Source: Uranotaenia lowii (lineage: Eukaryota > Arthropoda > Insecta > Diptera > Culicidae). From it: a DNA stretch of 64,000 nt. The translations under genes were made by a program, and so were the position numbers. Each line of letters opens with the position of its first letter. Position 1 is the first letter of the stretch. The notes under the pieces were generated by a model, which made no database searches, was not told where the DNA came from, and saw nothing but the letters and a program-made list of their open reading frames with translations. The stretch spans positions 143,996,461-144,060,460 of the forward strand of contig NC_073691.1 in assembly GCF_029784155.1 (NCBI RefSeq), written 5' to 3'. This document shows positions 46,044-58,057 of the stretch, one piece after another.

Positions 46044-46228
46044 AACACTACGTGCTACTGCCTACAAATGCAGCTCTATGCTGGCAATTCCTTCTTGAGG
46101 TTTCTCGGAGTCCTGCCAGCTCCTCGATTTGAGTTGAATTAGCTCTGCTAGCTCCTCAACGTGCAATAATGTTTAAATTGCAGCTTGGTCATCGTCTGCA
46201 GCAATATTCAACGTATGATAGTGTCGAT

Positions 46229-47088
46229 CCCAAGCAACCAAAAGTCCCATAAAACAGGTACAAACACGCTTACTCTGCCCCATCATTGATATGAAGTACG
46301 TTCTATGCAGCTCAAAATTTAAGTTCTTATTGATACTTTCAAGTTCCAAAACAAGTCTTAATGATCTTCAGCTTCTGATATTCAGCTTCCAACGGCCTCT
46401 TAATTCAGCTTCCGAAAATCGCAAAATGAGCAAAAAAATCTCTCTCTATCTCAACTGAACCGTTGGCTTCGCTTCATATCACCTTTTTCTTGATTATTTA
46501 CTGTGTTCTGTACCGGTGCCGCCATGATGCCACGTGCCGGATTTCAAACTCTACAAATTACTCAATTGCTTCTTTCCTACATTTCCTACATATATCGCGT
46601 CAGAATGGTCACACAAGTACAAAACTACTTATTGAAAAAAAACTTGCCCAGCTTGGGGATCGAACCCCGACCTACGTGGTGAGAATCGAACACGCTACCA
46701 CGAGACCACGCCTAGATGTTGTTCTAACTGAAACTAAAACTCGAAGAGGTGATTTGATTTTGAAAGCACATCGATGCACTTTTTGTGACTTATCAATACC
46801 CGTTTGAGCACTTTTGTGCCCTTTATGTGACTTACCAAATCCCGTATTGAGCCCTTTTGTGCACTTTATGTGACTTAAGTCCCGTATAACGTACGTATAG
46901 ATCACTTTTGCAATTGGGCAGAACAAGTCACATACAACGTACATATTAATCACTTTTGCAACTTTCAAGTTCATTAATGAGTACATAAAGTTCACTAAAG
47001 GGAATTGGGCAGTTGATTTTCTTTGTCAGCCAATATGTAACTTTCAATGCCTTCATTCAAGTAAATATGTGACTTTTGGTTGCTTGGG
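46229..47088. mobile_element. CCCAAGCAACC-type inverted-repeat element, 860 bp
   Basis: CCCAAGCAACCAAAAGTC at the left end has its reverse complement at the right end (18-bp match). AT occurs on both sides (46227-46228 and 47089-47090), again a 2-bp duplication, as for the related element at 31317-36956. A SINE head lies inside on the - strand. Right-hand subterminal sequence repeats ...TTATGTGACTT.. blocks. No transposase seen. Confidence 0.75.
46640..46725 (-). repeat. tRNA-derived SINE head
   Basis: On the - strand TGGTCTCGTGGTAGCGTG (A box) is followed by GGGGTTCGATCCCC (B box), which forms a T-arm, and then an A/T tail. It sits inside the CCCAAG element. A full cloverleaf with a paired acceptor stem is not evident, so I call it SINE rather than tRNA. 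Confidence 0.65.
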
Positions 47089-47090
47089 AT

Positions 47091-48050
47091 GTTCTTACAC
47101 CGCTTCGATCACTGATTCGACACTTCGACACTTCGAAAGTTTGGTACAATCGAGTTCAATATGCGACGATGCTCTGGTCGGTCATAATCACTCACTTGCT
47201 TCTGTTCGTCTTCTTAGCGGAAGTTCTCATGACATTTGCTTCAATGACAGAGGGTGGCGAGGTGTAGGAATGGATTAACGTTGAAGTGATTCCACATGTT
47301 GGTTGTCATTAGTTTGATGGCCAGGCTTTTGATGATTGTCAGTGGTTCTCAATTTTATTGCAACGATTACCGGGATTTTCATACGGTAATAAACATTTAG
47401 ATGAAAATTGGTATTGCATTGGGTTTTAACGGACAATTAATTTTCTATGCCGAATCTTCGCTCAGGATCGCTTAAACGAGGTCGCCCGTTTAAAAATTTT
47501 ACTGTTTATGCGATATTGCCGTGATTTTACATCGAAATAAAATGAAAATCTGCACAAGGGATTTTGTTGGGAAGCTTGAAGGCTAGGAAAATGGGTTTTT
47601 CATATGATGAAACCAATAATTGTGCAAAATTTTTACAACAATGCATCTGATAGACACTGGAGTCCGAATTTATCGGATTGAGACAGAAAGTGATCGTAAG
47701 AAAAAGTTCATAATTATTAGAGTGGCTCAACTCTAACTCCAACTACAACTCCAAGTGACAAAAGAAGACGTAGTACAGTTACAGTATCCTCGAAAGATGT
47801 GCCATTTAGTGTGTTAAGTTCATGGATACTTTTCGAGTAAAAATCAAGTTTCATTGAGATTCAATTTGTGTTTATGTTCGTTTATGAACAACGAAATCTC
47901 AAAAATATACCTCGAACTTCATTTATTCGTCCTTTAGGAATTTCTGGAAACATAGAAGTGAGGCGGGGGAGGTGGTTTTGACAAAAAAATACTTCAGTTA
48001 TCATCTCAATTGCGAATTTATGATGATGATATAAGGTAGAACAAAAAAAC
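47091..48050. other. Intronic sequence, no gene recognised
   Basis: A frame at 47076-47267 encodes a hydrophobic stretch (LWSVIITHLLLFVFLAEVLM) that I do not recognise. No splice-compatible borders or homologous domain are seen. Confidence 0.4.
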
Positions 48051-48320
48051 GCTAAGGTGGTCTAGCGGATAGGCTGGTGCGAGTCTGGTAATCGAAGCGT
48101 ACTGGGTTCGATACCCGGTACCGGCAAGAAACTTTGTTGTGTTCGAATCCCATAAGTTTCCGATAGGTTATCGCTATATCAACCATACATAACCATAATA
48201 TCTTAGAGGGGATGGATCTTAGGTTAAAGAGACTATTGCAAGCGGAGTGGATTGGCAACCATTGTAGGTTGGATGCCTTCCCCGAAAGTTCGGTAAATTT
48301 TTGTTACTGTGTAAGCTTAC
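48051..48320 (+). repeat. tRNA-derived SINE
   Basis: The A box TGGTCTAGCGGATAGGC and a perfect B box GGGTTCGATACCC lie at pol III spacing, then a body of about 190 bp ending in TTTTTGTTACTG. The first seven bases do not pair with the would-be 3' acceptor strand, so it is a SINE. Confidence 0.75.
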
Positions 48321-50487
48321 CAATGTTTATAGAGATGCCTTTAATTTTCTTTTATAATAACGGCTAAGAAAATTGAGTTTAATTGGGATCAGCTAATGCT
48401 TCTTAGTTTTTATTCAAACGAAACACAAGAATCTGAATTATTTATTTTAATTAAATTCTGGGAAAGTAGTTTAAACTGAAATTAAACATAAATTTATTTC
48501 GTAAAAGTAGCCCATCAACAATTTCAATGAGAAAACTTTCTTCTAGGTTCTTTGTATAAAGATTTACAGTCATCGAATATATAAACCGAACTCGCCCGTA
48601 TGAATCGTTCTAAGCTAAAGCCTTTTGCGCCAAGCGTAAGAGATGGAACCCTTTCAGCCGGGTCTCTTATTCGCGCCAATGAATGGGAAGCAACTTCCGA
48701 ATCCAATTACTACACCGGGCTAACGCAATTATGTACTCTGGATGGCCATGTTTCCCCCATTTAATGGCGCTAAGTGAATTTCACCTTACCATCTATGCGA
48801 TTTGCTGATAGGAGAAAGAATAGCTGGGGGAGCTAGTGCAAATTACAGTTGACGGTTGTTGGTTGCGTCCACATCATCGCAGCCGGACAGGTGCGTGGCT
48901 TCTGGAGGCAACCGAGAACAACAACGATCTCCGAGAAGGACGACGACCAACTTTGGTGGAGTTCATATCGTTCGGAGAGATCCTGCGGGCCTACGTCTGA
49001 TTCCTGGCTTTGATGCGATGCCCTCGCTCTCTGGCTCTGACTCCGAGTGGCACACACATTCCAAGTGCATCCGACAAATGAAGAAGGGTGGCACACAAGC
49101 ACACACCCACCCACTTGATGGCTGTCGGTGGCAATGCCTCGTGACAACTGAACCGGATGTTAAAGTCTTCCCGGAAACTGACTGTGGTTCAGGTTCATTC
49201 GGCCGTCCCGCTTTGAAGTTAACAATGTCCGACTGACGGGATGGAAAGTGAACCTGCCACGTGTCACCGGTGTGTCCCGGCCCAGTCCGGTCAAGTCGTG
49301 TTGGATCCAGTCTGAGTCCGAGTCACAGTTGTACGGGTTGACAGTCGGTCTTCGGTTGTTTGTTTTGTCCAGTGAATTCACTGCTATGCCATGCCAGGGA
49401 TCATCCCTTGGACGGTGAAATAAGGTCAAACCAGACAGATTCCACAAATATCTCACCTCAAGTGTCAACCGCATTAACCGTCGGACAATTCATTTCGAAG
49501 GGGGAAAGCAAGGGCGAGGTTATATGGGAGCGACCTAGAAGTTCCTATAACTTCCCCTCACACACCCACACACACACATCCAGCGAACGATTCGACCGAA
49601 CATGTCCTGAAGCTGTGACAAGCTATGCCCACTTCCAGTTGAATGACTTTGTGGACAGAGTTCCGAAGCTGACATATCATGTTGGGACAGGACAGTTAAC
49701 TTCGTCTCCTCTGTTCGGAACATGAAGGAATTACTTACGTTCATTTTCAACGTTAACCGCATTAAAAAAACGTTTTATAATTAAAATATGTTTTAATTTC
49801 CTAGTTTCAAACCCTGGGGTCTAAAAAGCTTCGTTTTGCTCACCCATGATTTTTGACGGAATTTTGAAGTATCGTTTATACGAGTAAAGGGTGGAGGAAG
49901 GACCCAAATGGGCCTGTGGGACCATCACAAAAAAAAAGTAAATTTGAGTTTTTAGGTTTGTACAGGAAAATTGAATATTTTGTACTAATAAAATCAACAT
50001 CATTTTTGTTTCTTCTGTAAAATCGAGCCAACTTATGGTTTACAAATTCTCTAAAGGAAATTTTCCGTTGAACAACTTTGTTGAAGACCGTATCTTCGTA
50101 TTTTACTAGGCAGAAAATTTATTAGCTATTTAACAGGGTTATGTCTTATGGAATTGATTTAAATAAATTCAATTGACATCACTGCTAGTGCCTCACGAGG
50201 TATTGGATGGAAAGTAGTCATACAATAAGGCATTTCCCTACTTGTCAAACGAACAGCTGATTCCTTAACTATATCTCGAAACTGGTATGTCCATCAAAGA
50301 TCAAATGTTTTTGAAAAATGTGCCAAATGAAACAAAACAACAATGCTTAAAGCTCAAAAAATTTTAACAAAATAATTGTTCGAGTAATTGAACTTCGTTT
50401 GAAAAATTTCACGAAATGTGACTTGAAGATCTTTTTTCATCACTTTAAAATGATCCTTACGTGGAAAAAATATATCCAAAATATTTG
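48321..50487. other. Intronic sequence with a higher-GC block at 48770-49730
   Basis: 48770-49730 is less AT-rich than its surroundings and carries a CA-rich run near 49557-49582. Open frames of about 100-126 codons on both strands have no recognised domain or splice borders. It may be less disturbed ancestral intron. The remainder is AT-rich with nothing recognised. Confidence 0.45.
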
Positions 50488-50648
50488 TTTTTCTTAAAAA
50501 AGTTGAGAGTTTTCCATTGCTTTTAAAATATGATATTATGAAGTTCGTATTACGCTTGAATGATGGATATATTATTCGAGCGTAAAATGAACTTCATAAT
50601 ATTATATTTTCAAAGCAATGGAAAACTCTCTACATTTTTAAGAAAAAG
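50488..50648. repeat. Foldback hairpin with arms of about 70 bp
   Basis: GAGAGTTTTCCATTGCTTT on the left is matched by AAAGCAATGGAAAACTCTC on the right. Pairing extends outward through TTTTTCTTAAAAA / TTTTTAAGAAAAA and inward through ATTATGAAGTTC / GAACTTCATAAT. The centre lies near 50565. No target duplication was found, so the element type is unknown. Confidence 0.75.
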
Positions 50649-51668
50649 TTTTCTAAAAAGTTGATTATGGGTTCAAATAATCCCTACAGTTGAAAACGGT
50701 TTATTCTTCTTCTAAATTGATCGTGATTATTGGTGATTACGAGATTACTATTATTTCTCCAATATCCAATATTTATTCAACAATTATCTGAAGAAAAGAG
50801 CTAATATAATTTATTTTCTCTTAATTGAAGAAAATAGCGCCTTAAAGTATGCAATGTCATTAGCGTTGCGACAAAGTTTTAGAATTTTCTTCTTCTGTCA
50901 GTTATAAATTGGAAATGAGAACATACATGACCAAAACAGTCAATTGACATTCTATGTTGGGGTTTTGTTTGTTTGTTTGTTTTTTTTTTCAATGTTAAGG
51001 GCTTCCTGAATAAAGGATCAAGTCTCCTTCAATAGAGGATCAAATCTCCCTTAATTTTAAAAATATCGCAATTTTTTTACTCCCACGAAAATTCTTCTTG
51101 TTCATCTACGGGTTCAAGCATCGTTCTTATTTTTGGAGCATAGAAATTTGAAGTTACACGCTGTCAGAAAATGTAAAAGGTTTCGAGTCGCTAAATTTTT
51201 CCAAAAAGATATGGTGAAAATAAGAAAAGGGGATCAAGAATACCCACTCTCCCCTACTCTTTACCTCAATAAGCGCCCAGCAGTGATGTCAACTAAAATT
51301 ATTATTTTTCAATGCCAAAAAACTTGCCTCCCTTCAACACCAAATAACGTTTTAGTCTAATAAGATACGAAGTTACGGTCTTCGACAAAATTTTTCAGCG
51401 GAAAATTTTCTTTAGAAAATTTATAAATTGGCTGTATGAGTTTTATAAAGAAACAAGAAGCTTTTCAGACCACAGGGTTTGAGAAATTCAAAAATGACCC
51501 CAAATTTATTCAGTCTACTTACGAGTTTAAAAGTTCTGATCTTCTGCTTGTTTTCAATTAATATTTCTCGAGCTTATTGATTTTTATTTTAAGATCTCAT
51601 TCAGATGTTTCTGTTAATGTATTGAAAGGGCAAATGAGGGAAAATCGTTTCGCATAGATGTTAGCATA
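50649..51668. other. Intronic AT-rich stretch, no gene seen
   Basis: Low-complexity A/T runs including a GTTT repeat near 50966-50980. Nothing else is recognised. Confidence 0.45.
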
Positions 51669-52563
51669 AGGTTGCCAAATTTTTTTCAACACCCATACGG
51701 TCTGGATAAATCCTGGCAATTTTATACAAAAACCTGGCAAAATCCGGGCATCTGTTTCGAAATTTTCGACCAAAAATTCGGGCAATATCCGAACAAATTT
51801 GATCAAAACTCAGAAATTACTCTACAACAATTAAGAAAAAAAAAAACTTGAAATAAGGCTGGAACAAATATCAATTTTTTTCTTTTGTAAACCCCCTCCT
51901 CCCCCCCCCCCCCCCCCTCCGAAATTTTCAAAAAACCCGAAGGTGGAAATAAATAAAGTTTTAAGTATTTTATGTAAAACTGGAAAAAAAAATCAAGTAT
52001 CTGAAAGATTACAAGACCAAAAAACAATTTTTTGGAAAATAAGAGTCTTTTCACCTTTTGTATTCTTGATTTTATTGAATTGTTCGATAAAAAAACTTGA
52101 TTTGTAGGTTTTGTGCAATGATATAGTATGCAATATAGTTGCATACAAGTTTTCGTGCAAATTATTCCAATTTATTTGTTTTTCGCATTATTTTTTATTG
52201 TCCCGCCCCCCTCGCGATGTTCAACTCCGAGTGACAAAAGAAGGATTTGAAATTTGTTACGGCCTAATTTTTTTTCATTTAAACTCATCTGTTTAGTTTG
52301 TATTGTATTTTAGGCTTCCTTAAAATTTTTCAGAATTATTTTTATCAAAATTGCTCAGAAATTTTAGAATCTGACTCATAAATAAAAAAAAAGCTACACA
52401 ACTGTTTTTTTTTTGTTTGATCTGGCAATAAAGTGAGTAAATCCGGGAAAAAATCTGGGCTGTTTTCAAAGAAATTCGGGCAACCGGGCCAGACCGGACT
52501 TTTCCTAAATTTTGTATTAAATATCTGGGCTAACCCAGATAAAATCGGGCAATCTGGCAGCCT
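51669..52563. mobile_element. TA-flanked inverted-repeat element (AGGTTGCCA ends) carrying a Harbinger-type MITE
   Basis: The left end AGGTTGCCAAATTT and right end (reverse complement AGGCTGCCAGATTG) are imperfect inverted repeats with TA on both sides (51667-51668, 52564-52565). The interior on both sides shares TCCGGGCAA/TTCGGGCAA-type repeats. About 408 bp in the middle is a later Harbinger-type insertion. No transposase. Confidence 0.65.
51857..52264 (-). mobile_element. PIF/Harbinger-type MITE with long C runs (copy B, inverted relative to copy A)
   Basis: Begins GGCTGGAACAAAT and ends with GTTACGGCC, with TAA on both sides (51854-51856, 52265-52267). It is the reverse complement of 36178-36578 along its length, including the homopolymer run (here poly-C at 51901-51917) and the TTGCATAC palindrome-like middle part. 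Confidence 0.88.
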
Positions 52564-52565
52564 TA

Positions 52566-53756
52566 TTTGAGCAATTTTAATAGTTTACAAAATTTTGAAA
52601 AAATCGTGAACTTCATTGAATGACTCATATTTACGAAAACGAATTTACGAAAACGAAATTCGAAAAAATCTCACTAGAACTGTTTTCGAGTTATGCTTCA
52701 AATATTAAATTTTGGAAAATAAAAAAAAGTACTAATGTTTAATATCCAAATATCTCGGACTGCATAGCAAAAATTCGAAATCTTTTTATTGTATATTGAA
52801 GTTGATCAATTTTGAAATTGATCATCCTAACTTAATTTTTGCGTATGATTAACGCCTGATTGTTGCGTTTTGATAGAAAAAGTTATAAGAAATGCATTTT
52901 TTTGAATTTTTTTTTAACGACAGTTTTAGACTCGATGGTAATATTTCAAAAGTATGATTTTCTATGGACCGTAAATGTCAATTGAAAAAAGATTTCTAGT
53001 GATTATTTATCACAATCGGTTGACAATTGAAGAATTTTTTTTTTTACTAAAACAGTAATATTTGCTGTTTTTCAATAATCAGTGTACTAATCTAAGTATA
53101 AAAAGATTTGAACATGATAAATCTCACTCGCTCCAAGCTTAAATTGATCATCAACTTATCAAAAGGTCTCATGCAAAATTCTAGCAAGATCTGAACATGG
53201 AGAGGGGTTGCTTAAGTCTCAAGTGTAAATGGGGTATTTTGCTTGAAATAGGCAAAAATACTGGTTTTTCTTTAATAACTTTCTTCTTCATTCACTGATT
53301 GCTTTTTTGAATATTTTTCTCAAAGCCTTAATCAAGACAAATATTCTACCCCAAGATAACAGGACGATTAGACATAAAACAAAAAAAGTATATTGTAGTA
53401 CAATCTTTGAACTACAACATCTTTTTTGTTTTAAGTCCAATCGTGTTGCAGTCTTCGGGGGAAATATCTGTCTTGACCAAGGTTTTGCACTGTACATATT
53501 AAAAACCGCCAACGAATTCCGCAATATTGACGCAAGATTTTTGCAAAGAAAATATATTTATAAGACACTAGCTGACTCCGTACGAACTTCGTTTCGATCG
53601 TAACTTTATAGATGGGATAAGATAAGATTTTGTTTTCAAACAAAATAAAATCTCTCTTTTCGAGAGATCTTAAGTCCACAGGAGGCATTCGTCTCTAATT
53701 AAAAAAAACCTCGATATTACTTACATTGAAGAAAAGTTATCCTTTCTTCAAAAGGG
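52566..53756. other. Intronic AT-rich stretch, no gene seen
   Basis: Short open frames here are lysine/phenylalanine-rich chance readings of AT-rich DNA. A weak inverted similarity exists around 53330-53530 but without clear ends. Confidence 0.45.
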
Positions 53757-53950
53757 CTTGTGATATAGCTCAGTTGGCAAGTCTGTTGTCTCCTGAACCG
53801 ATGTTCGCGAGTTCGAGCCCAAGAGTAAACATCGAACACAGTTGTACCAGATAAGTTTTTCAATATCAATCCGCCATCTGCAACGTTGATAAAGTCGCGA
53901 ATGCCATAAAGATGGTAAAACGACTATAATCGAAATAAAAAAAATCCTTT
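53757..53950 (+). repeat. tRNA-derived SINE, about 190 bp
   Basis: The A box TAGCTCAGTTGGCAAG and B box GAGTTCGAGCCC are at pol III spacing and are followed by a body ending in AATCGAAATAAAAAAAA. The head is not folded into a proper tRNA acceptor stem. The structure is that of mosquito-type tRNA SINEs; I do not assign a named family. Confidence 0.75.
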
Positions 53951-54663
53951 CTTAAAAAAAAGTTATGAATCCCCTCCCTATTAATAATGATGGATGTGAG
54001 ATTTACCCATTTTCGTTGTAAGATAATCCAAAATTCATGAAAAATTGAAATTCTGCCTAAATACCTGTGCACAAATTTCCCCATGCATTTCCGAAAATGC
54101 ATTTACAAAAAATGCCAATGCGTTTCCCGAAATCTTGATAAAGCAGTTTACATAACATATGGATGACCTTTTTCTCTTAAGTTTTTACTCATTGATTAAA
54201 CATTTGGCAAATCTCCTGCTATTATTTTATTCATATCTATTTGGGAAAATTTAGCAACTGTTGCCTTATTTTGACTTTTCTTTTAATTTAAAGTTTATAT
54301 GCTTTCTAAGTTAGAACGATACATGAAAACGTATATGAACGAGAAGGATTTCCGTGAGACGAAAAAAATTGTGAAATTGTTTAAGTTCAAGCAAACCGGA
54401 TTCTTTACTAAAGGAGACTTGATCCTTAATTCAAGGTGCCCTGACCCCAGACAAGAATCTAGCAAAGTTCATTTTTTGCCATAATAGATCTCATTTCACA
54501 GTTTGTAAGTAGGAATAAAAATATAGAATTCTGAAATTTTATCTTATACCCTAATGTAATTGCATACTTTGAAGCGCAGTTTTCTAGTTTTTAGATAAAT
54601 ACAGTATTTTGAGACCTTTTTAAACAAATAATTACTGAATAAACATAAGTTTTTGAACAAATA
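53951..54663. other. Intronic spacer, no gene seen
   Basis: AT-rich sequence between the SINE and the second ITmD37E element. Confidence 0.45.
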
Positions 54664-55847
54664 AAGGGTGATATTGTCAAAATTTGGTCAATATCAACTT
54701 GACGTATTTTTTTCAACTTTGCATTTAAAAAACCTGAACACCCCTTCACTCTCCAGTTGTCAAAATGCCGTTCAATGAAGAAGAGCAGCATATCAAAATT
54801 TTTCTCGCACATCGCGAAAATCCGAGCTACTCGCACGCAAAGCTAGCAAAATCGCTAAAAGTTGCCAAATCAACCGTAACAAATGTAATTAAAGTGTTTG
54901 GGGAACGTTTGTCGACAACCAGGAAGTCTGGATCGGGGGTAGATCGAAAACCGGAAGCCGCTGAGACGACAAAGAGAGTTGCCGGTAGTTTCAAGCGAAA
55001 GCCTAACCTCTCTCTCCGAGATACCGCAAATAAGCTGGGTGTGTCGTGTACAACCGTGCACCGATCCAAAAAACGAACCGGACTATCGACTTACAAGAAG
55101 GTAGTGACTCCAAATCGCGATGATAAACAAAATACGACGGCCAAAGCGCGATCCCAGAGGCTGTACACGATGATGCTGACGAAATTTGACTGCGTGGTAA
55201 TGGACGACGAAACCTTCGTCAAAGCCGACAACAAGCAGCTTTCGGGACAGGAGTTTTATACGGCAAAAGGAAGGGGAAAGGTAGCAGATATTTTCATTGA
55301 AAAGCAGCATTTTCATAGCTTCCGGGACTGTTCACCAAGAAATTTACGTGAAAGAGTGTTTGAATAAATGTCTGCTGCCTTTTCTGAAGAAACACGGTTG
55401 TTCCGTACTGTTTTGGCCGGATTTGGCATCTTGCCATTACGGTAAAAAGGCCATGGAGCGGTACCCCGCCAACAACGTGCAGGTGGTTCCCAAGGACAAG
55501 AACCCTCCCAACACGCCAGAGCTCCGCCCAATTGAGAAATACTGGGCTATTGTCAAGCGGAACCTAACGAAGATAAAAAAAAACTGCTAAGGACGAGCAG
55601 CAGTTCAAGGCAAACTGGCTTTCTGCGGTGAAGAAGGTGAACAAGGTGGCTGTACAAAATCTGATGGCAGGAGTTAAACGTTAGGCCCGGCAATTCGGAT
55701 TTGGAAAAGCGGAAGCCTAACTGAATATTTTTCCTGAATTTTATACTAATTAAACTTAAAAAAGAAATTTAATTTGATTTTTTCAATAAACGATTTCATC
55801 GATTTACACGCGTTTTCCCTTGACTTAATTTTGACCGTATCACCCTC
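54664..55847 (+). mobile_element. Second ITmD37E transposon (Tc1/mariner superfamily)
   Basis: Flanked by TA (54662-54663 and 55848-55849). The ends are inverted repeats of the AGGGTGATAYNGTCAAAATT type (a few mismatches). These differ completely from the ends of the element at 38545-39809, so this is a different subfamily. It carries a D37E transposase on the + strand. Confidence 0.92.
54765..55684 (+). pseudogene. ITmD37E transposase with two frameshifts
   Basis: The ATG at 54765 opens the helix-turn-helix half (SHAKLAKSLKVAKSTVTNVI, LSLRDTANKLGVSCTTVHR) and the first catalytic Asp (VVMDDETFVKAD). A frame change near 55300-55330 leads to the second half with FWPDLASCHY and LRPIEKYWA; 37 residues separate the second Asp from the Glu. 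A second frame change in the A-run at 55574-55583 precedes the last 30 or so residues, ending at 55682-55684. The catalytic residues persist but the protein cannot be made from this copy in one piece. Confidence 0.9.
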
Positions 55848-55967
55848 TATGCCCAGGGATCAAGTATCCTCATTCTCTCCTACCGTATAAATAAACCGTG
55901 TTGAAAATCTTGAAGTTAGGACTGGGGGGACCTGTTCCAAAAGTTGAGATCATTATACATGAAACCT

Positions 55968-56196
55968 GCGACACGAAACCTGGAACCTGAAATATGAGAC
56001 CTGAGACCAGAGTCCTGATACCTGAGACCTGAGACCTGGAACCTAAGACCTGGAACCTGAGACCTGGAACCTGAGACCTGAGGCCTGACACCTGAGACCA
56101 GAGACCTGAGGAGACCTGAGACCTGAGATCTGAGACTAGAGACCTTAGACTTGAGATCAAAGATCTGAGACCTGAGACCTGAGAACTGAGACCTGT
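55968..56196. repeat. Short tandem repeat of GAGACCTGAG/GGAACCTGAG type
   Basis: Irregular repetition of ACCTGAG and ACCTGGA heptamers over about 230 bp. A 96-codon Ser/Gln/Val-rich frame on the - strand is a by-product. Confidence 0.85.
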
Positions 56197-56199
56197 GTC

Positions 56200-58050
56200 A
56201 AAGACTTTAAGCGAAATAAAACACTAAAAACACACATTTTGTGGTACTTTAAACTAAATTTTATATCTGATACTGATTTCTCTTCCCTTGAAACCCCAAA
56301 TGTACAATTTTTCATGCCAATCCGTTGCATGCAAGCTTCAATATCACATAAGCAGTAAACAGTTATTATAGATGAATACTTTTGTTAACCCCTCCCCAAA
56401 ATTTTACATTTGAAACCAATTGTTCTCCTCTGAAAACACTTATCTGTAATTTTTCATCCATGTGTTTTTTACTTCTTCGTCTTGACTTATAGGAACTTAA
56501 ACAAATAAATTCATGAATTGATATTGATAGTTTCATATATTTTTGCTGATTTTTCCAGTATGCACATAGAAAGCTAATAGTCTGCAAAATCAAAAAATAC
56601 TCGTTGAGCAATGTTTAATATTTGTTGTGTCAAATTTTCACAGTCGATGCATTTTCAAAGCTTCCACCGCCTTTTTCCCAGGCAAGTCCCATTAAATTTT
56701 CATTTCATCCTTCGGAACCGACGTGAAAAGGTCAGACGAGATGAAAATTGCATTTAATACGCTTTGCCAAGTTCAAATGGCAGCTTTTATGTTTGTTAAT
56801 GTTTATTTTGCTGCACCACAGAGTTGCCTTCCTCCAGGATGCAGAATGCTCTAACCTTCTCGACATGTCGTACCTGTTTCGGGAGAACCACCTACGTAAC
56901 AGAACTAAAGCAATCATTCGTTGGGAGCTTGGAGTCGAGTCGATTTCTTTAAATTTTATAATTATGTATGATAGAAGAAGGAAATGAAGAAATTAATTTT
57001 CACTAAAAACTCTCCAGTATCTTATAAGATTTTTAAAAAAATCAAACCTCAAAAAAAAAATTGTCTGTTCTCTTTAATTCACCTTTTCCAAGTAAAATTT
57101 TATCACGAATCTTTTCGCAACAACATGGAGCAACTGCTGCTTGCATCAAAAATGGAACCGATCGGTTGCCACTTTTTGACTGGGACGTTAATATTTGGAC
57201 TTTTCTGACGTTTTGTCGGCGCCGAGCAAACGACTAGTTGCTTTTCACGGTACATATTCTCGGGGCGGTGGAAAATTTTCTGTAGCCATAAACCGGTTAA
57301 AGATGTGTGCTTATGCAAAACCGAAGAAGAAGAAGAAAAAGAAACTTACCCTGAAATCTTCCACTCGGAAAAGTGGATATTTTCTCTCGACTTTTTCTCC
57401 ACCTTCGATTCGTTGCAAACCTAGCGAAGTCATCGTTTTTCGCGCCCGCTCGTAGCTAATTGTATTTTACGGTACAGTTGTTTCGAATCAACCGGTGTTA
57501 TTTGAGCACCGTTGCCGATGGAAATGAACTGAGATGAGGTTTTGTAGGCATCTCATACTGAAGTGCTAAAGTTATCTAACGTTCAAAGGTCAGAACAGGG
57601 ACCAACATTCAGACGTTGAACCATGACATTGAATCGAAGAGAGTGTAACGCAATTAGTGCGAATAATTTATATGCATTTTTTTTCATTATTTTGCTACCA
57701 AATTTTGAATCGAATTGTCCTTTTTTTTAATCTTTCACAAAAGGTTACTGATTTGATAAAGGTTAAGATGGCTTCACGAATGAAGCGCATCCATAGAAGA
57801 AGAGGCCGATAATTTTCGCAATCATGAATCCGTCCCGAGCATTTACCACTACCTCCTAGATGGCAAAGTGATGTAGACAACAGTCAAGTCAGATCAATTT
57901 GCTTTCCAGTCGCCATTTCCAGACAGAATTCGACATTGTTCTGACAATAGCGCCCCATCGCATATCTTTTCAACTACCGTTTGTACCAGCAAAATCTCTG
58001 CAACGTCAAATTTTACTGGTTTTCCTTATTGTACAGTACATATAACATAT
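56200..58050. other. Intronic sequence, no gene recognised
   Basis: A moderately GC-balanced patch lies at 56650-56960 and a run of AAGAAG at 57324-57343. No domain-bearing frame or splice-compatible exon is seen. Confidence 0.45.
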
Positions 58051-58057
58051 AAAAAAA

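Noticed and set aside
47076..47267. Membrane-protein exon
   Set aside because: One hydrophobic stretch only, with no splice-compatible borders or family match that I recognise.
48051..48127. tRNA gene candidate with good A and B boxes
   Set aside because: The acceptor ends do not pair and a non-tRNA body follows, so it is a SINE. The same applies to 8749, 46640 and 53757.
48856..49725. Possible coding exons in the higher-GC block
   Set aside because: Open frames overlap on both strands without domains, and none has a convincing acceptor and donor pair in phase with the Sidestep-family exons.
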